Positions 6,594-10,814 of a DNA stretch of 10,814 nucleotides are shown piece after piece; position 1 is the stretch's first letter, and each line of letters begins with the position of its first letter. The stretch spans positions 1 through 10,814 of the forward strand of contig CALCHD010000035.1 in the NCBI GenBank assembly GCA_937901105.1, written 5' to 3'. This stretch comes from an uncultured Bacteroidales bacterium (GTDB lineage: Bacteria > Bacteroidota > Bacteroidia > Bacteroidales > UBA932). The notes beneath the pieces were generated by a model that saw nothing but the letters and a program-made list of their open reading frames with translations, was not told the origin of the DNA and made no database searches. Made by a program: the position numbers and the translations under genes.

Positions 6594-7895
6594 CTAGCCT
6601 TTATAGTTCAAAAGATCCAATCCAATATCTCTTCTGCAGTATTTGCCCTCATACTCAATCTTGGCAAGCTCTGCATAGATTGTCTCTCTCTGTTTCTCAA
6701 TACCCTCGCCGTTCACAGTAACTGCAAGTACACGGCCTCCGGATGTAACAAGCTTGCCATCCTTCATTGCTGTTCCAGCGTGGAATACTTTTATCTTGCT
6801 GCCAGGAGTATTGCTGTAAAGATACTCGCTTCCTCCCATCTCAAGGCCTTTCTTGTACTCTTCTGGGTATCCGCCAGATACACAAACCACTGTAAGGGCT
6901 CCATGTTTTGAAATCTCCATCTTCTCTCCGCTCAAGTCCCCTTTTGCAGCTGCCACAAGATGTGAAAGAAGATCTGAATCAATTCTGGTCATTACAGCCT
7001 CTGTCTCCGGATCTCCCATACGCACATTGTACTCAATTACATAAGGATCACCGCCACAGTTCATAAGTCCAATGAAAACAAATCCTTTGTAATCAATATT
7101 GTCTTTAGCAAAACCTTCTACTGTAGGCTTGATGATTCTCTCTTCTACCTTTGCCATGAACTCGGCGTCAGCAAATACTACTGGTGAAACAGCACCCATA
7201 CCACCGGTGTTCAAGCCTTTGTCACCCTCACCAATTCTCTTGTAATCTTTAGCCTCTGGAAGGATAAGGTAATCCTTGCCTGATGTAAGGACAAATACTG
7301 AAACCTCAATGCCTTTAAGGAACTGCTCAATAACTACAGTGTTGCCTGCGTCACCGAACTTGCCTCCCATCATATTGCGAAGCTCCGCCTTTGCCTCCTC
7401 CAGGTCCTCAAGGATAAGCACACCTTTGCCGGCTGCAAGTCCATCTGCCTTAAGCACATATGGAGCCTCAAGCTGCTCAAGGAATGCATCAGCCTGGGCC
7501 AAAGTCTCTTTTGTAAAGCTCTTGTATGCAGCTGTAGGGATGTTATGCCTTACCATAAACTCTTTTGCAAAATCCTTGCTGCCCTCAAGCTGTGCACCAA
7601 GTTTGCTTGGACCCACAAAAAGGACATCCTTAAGCTGCTCATCTGCTGCGAACATATCTTTAAGGCCAAATACAAGAGGATCCTCCGGGCCACAGATAAC
7701 TATCTCAATATTGTTTTCAAGGACACATTTCTTTATAGCTTCAAAGTCCTTTACTCCTGCAGCAACGTTTGTTGCAATCTGTGCAGTACCAGGGTTTCCT
7801 GGCAAGCAGAAGAGGTTTGTGCAGTTTTTACTCTGTTTAACTTTCCAAGCAATTGCATGCTCACGGCCACCTGAGCCAAGTACAAGTACGTTCAT
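6594..7895 (-). CDS. purD: Phosphoribosylamine-glycine ligase (GARS)
   Basis: The second step of de novo purine synthesis: ATP-dependent joining of glycine to 5-phosphoribosylamine to give GAR, in the cytoplasm. At 433 residues it has the single-domain bacterial length, with no fusion to purM or purN. Visible landmarks: GSGGREHAIAW (7-17) at the N-terminus; the ATP-grasp segment KADGLAAGKGV (149-159); NTGGMGAVSP (229-238); EYNVRMGDPE (288-297) with metal and ATP ligands; TSGGRVLAVT (384-393) in the C-terminal domain; and YCRRDIG (419-425) near the end. All core motifs are intact. It follows deoC by 13 bp (an A/T-rich gap with no GGAGG-type site) and is 2 bp ahead of the membrane protein gene. 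The rest of the purine pathway is not in this window, so the gene is separated from any pur cluster on this side. Confidence 0.97.
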   Translation of the reverse strand: MNVLVLGSGGREHAIAWKVKQSKNCTNLFCLPGNPGTAQIATNVAAGVKDFEAIKKCVLENNIEIVICGPEDPLVFGLKDMFAADEQLKDVLFVGPSKLGAQLEGSKDFAKEFMVRHNIPTAAYKSFTKETLAQADAFLEQLEAPYVLKADGLAAGKGVLILEDLEEAKAELRNMMGGKFGDAGNTVVIEQFLKGIEVSVFVLTSGKDYLILPEAKDYKRIGEGDKGLNTGGMGAVSPVVFADAEFMAKVEERIIKPTVEGFAKDNIDYKGFVFIGLMNCGGDPYVIEYNVRMGDPETEAVMTRIDSDLLSHLVAAAKGDLSGEKMEISKHGALTVVCVSGGYPEEYKKGLEMGGSEYLYSNTPGSKIKVFHAGTAMKDGKLVTSGGRVLAVTVNGEGIEKQRETIYAELAKIEYEGKYCRRDIGLDLLNYKG

Positions 7896-7908
7896 TTAAA
7901 TTAAGTTT

Positions 7909-8733
7909 TTAATAGTATCCTACTGTTTTTTGTTCCAATGCCGAAAGGAGATTGTTTGCCAATCTGCTTGCTCCAATCCTGAACAGCTCAGGGGTAAGCC
8001 ACTCCTTTCCCAAAATAGTATCTACAATTGCCAGGTAGCACAATGCATCCTTAACCGTAGATATGCCTCCGGCAGGTTTGAATCCAACCTTTCTTCCGGT
8101 CTTCTTATAATATTCCTTAATGCTGTTGCACATTACTATGGCAGCAGCAGGTGTAGCACCAGGCTCCTGCTTTCCTGTTGAGGTCTTTATGAAGTCAGCA
8201 CCAGCCTCCATAGCCAGCATTGATGCCTCATGTATCTTTTCTGAGCTTGCAATGGCTCCAGTCTCAAGAATCACCTTTAAATGCCTCTCCCCTATAGCCT
8301 CCTTGACAGATGCAATCTCCTTTGCAGCTCCTGCAAAGTCATCTGCCATAAAGAGGTTCAGCGGCAATACGATGTCAACCTCGTCGGCACCTGCCTCCAC
8401 AGCCATACGGCACTCAAGGAGCTTCACCTCAAGAAATGTCTGGGAATTGGGGAATCCTCCTGCAACTGCCGCAACCTTCACCCCCTGCTCCTTCAAGGTA
8501 TCCTTAACTGCCTTTCCCCATTTGGGATATACACATATGGCAGCCGGAAGGGGATACTGCGGGAATTTAGCCCTAAACCCGTTTACCTTTGATGCAAAAC
8601 TCTTCACTCTTGCCTCTGTATCTGTGGTATTGAGTGTGGTAAGGTCTATGCAGCTCAAGCACAATGCCAGGTTCTGTGGAGTATTCCAGTTCTCCAAGTT
8701 ATCGTGTACTGCTGTCAATATCTTGTCCAACAT
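7909..8733 (-). CDS. deoC: Deoxyribose-phosphate aldolase
   Basis: A class I aldolase cleaving 2-deoxyribose 5-phosphate into glyceraldehyde 3-phosphate and acetaldehyde, the last step of deoxynucleoside breakdown. At 274 residues it is closer to the longer E. coli-type form than to the 220-residue form. A TIM barrel is indicated by GADEVDIVLP (115-124), with Asp120 matching the catalytic aspartate; FIKTSTGK (181-188), with Lys183 as the Schiff-base lysine; and VGFKPAGGI (216-224), with Lys219 matching the second active-site lysine. All three catalytic residues are present. The ATG is 2 bp after the dtd stop, and the dtd end reads AAGGAATAAGG just before it, which can serve as a ribosome site. 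No deoA, deoB or deoD neighbours are present, so this is a stand-alone deoC within a housekeeping operon. Confidence 0.96.
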   Translation of the reverse strand: MLDKILTAVHDNLENWNTPQNLALCLSCIDLTTLNTTDTEARVKSFASKVNGFRAKFPQYPLPAAICVYPKWGKAVKDTLKEQGVKVAAVAGGFPNSQTFLEVKLLECRMAVEAGADEVDIVLPLNLFMADDFAGAAKEIASVKEAIGERHLKVILETGAIASSEKIHEASMLAMEAGADFIKTSTGKQEPGATPAAAIVMCNSIKEYYKKTGRKVGFKPAGGISTVKDALCYLAIVDTILGKEWLTPELFRIGASRLANNLLSALEQKTVGYY

Positions 8734-8735
8734 CC

Positions 8736-9209
8736 TTATTCCTTATTTTTAGAATCAATCAAAATCGTAACAGGACCGTCATTTACAATGACAACCTTCA
8801 TATCTGCGCCAAAACGCCCAGTCTGGATCTTTTTGCCAAGATCCTGCTCCAGCTGCGCAATAAGCTTCTCATAAACCGGAATTGCAATTGCCGGCGGAGC
8901 AGCCTTTATATATGATGGTCTGTTACCCTTGGCAGTTGCGGCCTGAAGCGTAAACTGGCTTATAAGGAGAATATCTCCCCCGGCATCCTTGACGCTCAAG
9001 TTCATCACACCGTTCTCATCATCAAAGATCCTCAAGTTCACAATCTTCTTTGAGATCCATGCAATATCAGTATCATCATCCGCCGCCTCAATTCCAACAA
9101 GCACCATCATTCCGTTTCCAATCTTCCCGATAATCTCTGTGCGCTCCGCCCCCTCTGCAGGTGCTACAGCAACACTCGATTCAATCACTCTCTGTATAAC
9201 AACTCTCAT
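8736..9209 (-). CDS. dtd: D-aminoacyl-tRNA deacylase
   Basis: A cytoplasmic proofreading enzyme that hydrolyses D-amino acids (classically D-Tyr) and mischarged glycine from tRNA, keeping translation homochiral. It works as a homodimer. At 157 residues it is slightly longer than the usual 145-150. Motifs: MRVVIQRV at the N-terminus; SQFTLQA (84-90) with the conserved Ser-Gln-x-Thr active-site stretch; KGNRPSY (94-100); GRFGADM (131-137); and NDGPVT (143-148) carrying the Gly-Pro of the cross-subunit Gly-cisPro motif. Residues 16-24 are an insertion-like acidic and alanine stretch that accounts for part of the extra length. The ATG is 2 bp after the radical SAM stop, and the stop is 2 bp before deoC, so it sits inside a tightly packed operon. 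In Bacteroides, as I recall, dtd and deoC flank a MazG-like gene; none is present here. Confidence 0.96.
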   Translation of the reverse strand: MRVVIQRVIESSVAVAPAEGAERTEIIGKIGNGMMVLVGIEAADDDTDIAWISKKIVNLRIFDDENGVMNLSVKDAGGDILLISQFTLQAATAKGNRPSYIKAAPPAIAIPVYEKLIAQLEQDLGKKIQTGRFGADMKVVIVNDGPVTILIDSKNKE

Positions 9210-9211
9210 CT

Positions 9212-9988
9212 CTAGCCTCTGATTTGAATATTAAATCCCTCCTCCTTGAGCGGACGGGCAATCTCCTCCATCTCCTCCACTGTAACCTTCTGCAGGTTCT
9301 TTGCAGGTGTCTCCCTGTCAATGGTATACATCATCACCTCTCTAGGGGCAAGCTCCCTTACCAGGTCTCTCCATTTCTCCACATGCTCTGCAGCTGTACA
9401 GTCAATATGCACACCGCCCTCCTCTCCTTTAAGGAACATTGTCTGGAGTATAAAATTATGGTTGAACAGTTTGATATTCCCGATAGTCTCCTCCAATGAA
9501 TAAGCCTCATTTGGAATGTTTATAGCCTTTACCATCCACTCCAAAGGGGAATCTATCTTAAGTATAGGGTTGTCAATCTTCATAAGTGCAGCCCTCACTT
9601 CCTCCTTGCCCAACCTTGTTGCATTGGTAAGGACAGAGACCTTTGCAGATGGATACAGTTCATCACGAAGTTTGAGGACAAACTCAATAATGTCGGGAAA
9701 ATCCGGATGCATCGTAGGCTCGCCGTTTCCCGAAAAGGTAATGGTATCCACCGGAGTACCCTCCTGTGAAAGTTCCCTCAATCGTCCCTCCAGCGCCTGA
9801 TAAACCTCATCCCTGGTTGGAAGGACTGTATCCTTCTTTCCATCCTTATTCCATCCGCACTCGCAGTATATGCAGTCAAAACTGCACCATTTGCCGAATC
9901 TTGGAAGGAGGTTCACTCCTAGTGAACTTCCAAGACGGCGGCTCTTTATAGGGCCAAATACTATCTCATTAAAAAGGATTGTTGCCAT
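9212..9988 (-). CDS. Radical SAM protein, wyosine-synthetase-like group (COG0731 type), function unknown
   Basis: A 258-residue cytoplasmic protein with the radical SAM cluster motif C35-x3-C39-x2-C42, which binds a [4Fe-4S] cluster and S-adenosylmethionine; an additional Cys44 follows closely. FGPIKSRRLGSSLGVNLLP (11-29) before the cluster is the conserved N-terminal signature of this group. SGNGEPT (86-92) is the glycine-rich SAM-binding strand, and TNATRLG (121-127) and YTIDRETP (221-228) are further conserved blocks. The C-terminus is short, with no room for a second Fe-S domain such as SPASM. The group is often labelled Fe-S oxidoreductase or wyosine-like; bacteria do not make wybutosine, so the substrate is unknown. 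It starts 1 bp after the amidohydrolase stop (TAATATG) and ends 2 bp before dtd, which hints at, but does not prove, a tRNA-related task. Confidence 0.85.
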   Translation of the reverse strand: MATILFNEIVFGPIKSRRLGSSLGVNLLPRFGKWCSFDCIYCECGWNKDGKKDTVLPTRDEVYQALEGRLRELSQEGTPVDTITFSGNGEPTMHPDFPDIIEFVLKLRDELYPSAKVSVLTNATRLGKEEVRAALMKIDNPILKIDSPLEWMVKAINIPNEAYSLEETIGNIKLFNHNFILQTMFLKGEEGGVHIDCTAAEHVEKWRDLVRELAPREVMMYTIDRETPAKNLQKVTVEEMEEIARPLKEEGFNIQIRG

Positions 9989-9989
9989 A

Positions 9990-10814
9990 TTACACCAATC
10001 TTCTTGCTGTTGATTTGTCAGTAAGTTTAAAATTCTCCCAGTCTATATTCTCCAACAATACAACACCAGGTCTCTTGCCCGGTTCAAAGCTGCCAAGAAT
10101 ATCCTGCTTGCCCAACATCTGTGCACCGTTGCGGCATGCCCACTCTAGAATCTCTACAAGCGGTATTTCCGGGAAGTTCTTGTGAAGGCACTCTATCTCC
10201 TTTACAACAGACAAGATTGTATTGCTTGAAAGGCTGTCTGTACCAAGACATATCTTAAGGCCGTTCTCCCTCATAAGGTTCAAAGGTGGAAGTGCCCTGT
10301 GGATAAATATATTTGACAATGGGCAAATTGCAAAATAAGGGTTTGCAAGATGCTCCTTCGCATAATCAATGCTCTCCTGGTCAATTGCTACATTATGCAC
10401 CAGCAGCACATTGCCCTCTACAGGTGATTTGGAGAAAGTAAGAAGCCTGTCAATAAAATATGTAAGGGCCGGCTTGCCTGTTACAGGAGGGGTGCTCAAG
10501 CCCCTTCCCTTATAATTGTCTGCCAATGCTCCTGTACCCTTCCTTATAAGCTCCTCCTCCTCATCGCTCTCCTGGCTATGATAAGAAAGATATCCGCTCT
10601 TCAAGCCCTCCTGCGCAGCCATTGCAAGCAGCTGCGGACTCATTGTATAGCAAGAATGGGGAGTGATTGCAGCATCAATGCCATACTCCTTTGCAGTTTC
10701 AGCCAACGACTTGCCGCTCTCCAGAACATCCTGTGCATCTTCAGGCTCACTGCCAAACAGTTCAAGGTACGTTCTTGTGTACATAGGCGACTTGCTCTTG
10801 CATGCAAAGCTCTC
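9990..10814 (-). CDS. Amidohydrolase/deaminase of the MtaD/SsnA/chlorohydrolase group (partial, N-terminus missing)
   Basis: The frame is open to the right edge, 10 codons beyond the Met at 10784, so the gene almost certainly starts outside the window; 274 C-terminal residues are visible. Metal-site motifs of the amidohydrolase superfamily appear in order (numbered from the edge): THSCYTMSP-like segment with His53; YHSQES with His79 and Glu82 (H-x-x-E); LVH with His140; CPLSN (164-168); and LGTDSLSSN with catalytic Asp193. The N-terminal HxH pair would lie off-window. FEPGKRPGVVLL (243-254) is the usual closing beta-domain. These motifs fit zinc deaminases acting on nucleosides or bases (MTA/SAH, guanine, aminofutalosine types), but the substrate cannot be read from the sequence. 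Being in one operon with purD and deoC would suit a nucleoside-related substrate; that is inference. Confidence 0.85.
   Translation of the reverse strand, partial: ESFACKSKSPMYTRTYLELFGSEPEDAQDVLESGKSLAETAKEYGIDAAITPHSCYTMSPQLLAMAAQEGLKSGYLSYHSQESDEEEELIRKGTGALADNYKGRGLSTPPVTGKPALTYFIDRLLTFSKSPVEGNVLLVHNVAIDQESIDYAKEHLANPYFAICPLSNIFIHRALPPLNLMRENGLKICLGTDSLSSNTILSVVKEIECLHKNFPEIPLVEILEWACRNGAQMLGKQDILGSFEPGKRPGVVLLENIDWENFKLTDKSTARRLV

Noticed and set aside
7276..7899. 207-codon plus-strand open frame opposite purD
   Set aside because: It is antisense to a fully intact purD, with serine- and proline-rich composition typical of a reverse-frame shadow and no motif.
8120..8752. 210-codon plus-strand open frame opposite deoC
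   Set aside because: It is antisense to an intact deoC; the length is explained by the codon bias of the real gene.
9212..10814. Futalosine menaquinone pathway pair (radical SAM MqnE/MqnC plus aminofutalosine deaminase)
   Set aside because: The radical SAM protein is only 258 residues and carries the COG0731-type N-terminal signature, not the longer MqnE/MqnC form; no mqnA, mqnB or mqnD is in view.

Overview
The window looks like a chromosomal segment from a member of the Bacteroidota, most likely order Bacteroidales. The evidence is a type III (GlnN) glutamine synthetase, two -7 promoter boxes matching the Bacteroidota TAnnTTTG pattern, start codons without strong Shine-Dalgarno sequences, AT-rich intergenic DNA, and a left-edge gene that opens like the large YD-repeat/RHS-type surface proteins of this phylum. 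I cannot name genus or species. Most of the window is core metabolism. I see no insertion sequence, integrase, CRISPR array, tRNA or rRNA.

Left part (1-511): the N-terminal 74 codons of an exported RHS/YD-repeat-like protein on the minus strand, leaving the window at base 1. A 288-bp gap follows with a three-copy 10-bp tandem repeat, a weak hairpin, and a strong terminator for the next gene. Then come two minus-strand genes: a PLP-dependent class I aminotransferase (512-1714) and, upstream of it, a periplasmic D-alanyl-D-alanine carboxypeptidase of the S13/PBP4 family (1764-3218).

Middle part (3219-5681): a 264-bp AT-rich divergent promoter region separates the carboxypeptidase from glnN (plus strand). 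It carries one good -7 box facing each way and a 14-bp direct repeat with copies 105 bp apart. The glnN box places the true start at 3483, giving 732 residues. A structured terminator candidate for glnN lies inside the end of the convergent gene.

Right part (5698-10814): a compact minus-strand operon, in transcription order amidohydrolase (cut by the right edge), radical SAM protein of the wyosine-synthetase-like group, dtd, deoC, purD, and a polytopic membrane protein starting with GTG. Intergenic gaps are 1, 2, 2, 13 and 2 bp, so the genes are probably co-transcribed and partly translationally coupled. The named members concern nucleotide metabolism (purD, deoC, perhaps the amidohydrolase) and translation quality control (dtd). 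The radical SAM protein, the amidohydrolase substrate and the membrane protein are the real unknowns.

Overall the window is mostly ordinary. I found no convincing new multi-gene system. The points most worth a second look are the truncated RHS-like gene with its tandem-repeat upstream region, the orphan radical SAM/amidohydrolase pair, and the architecture of the glnN promoter and terminator.
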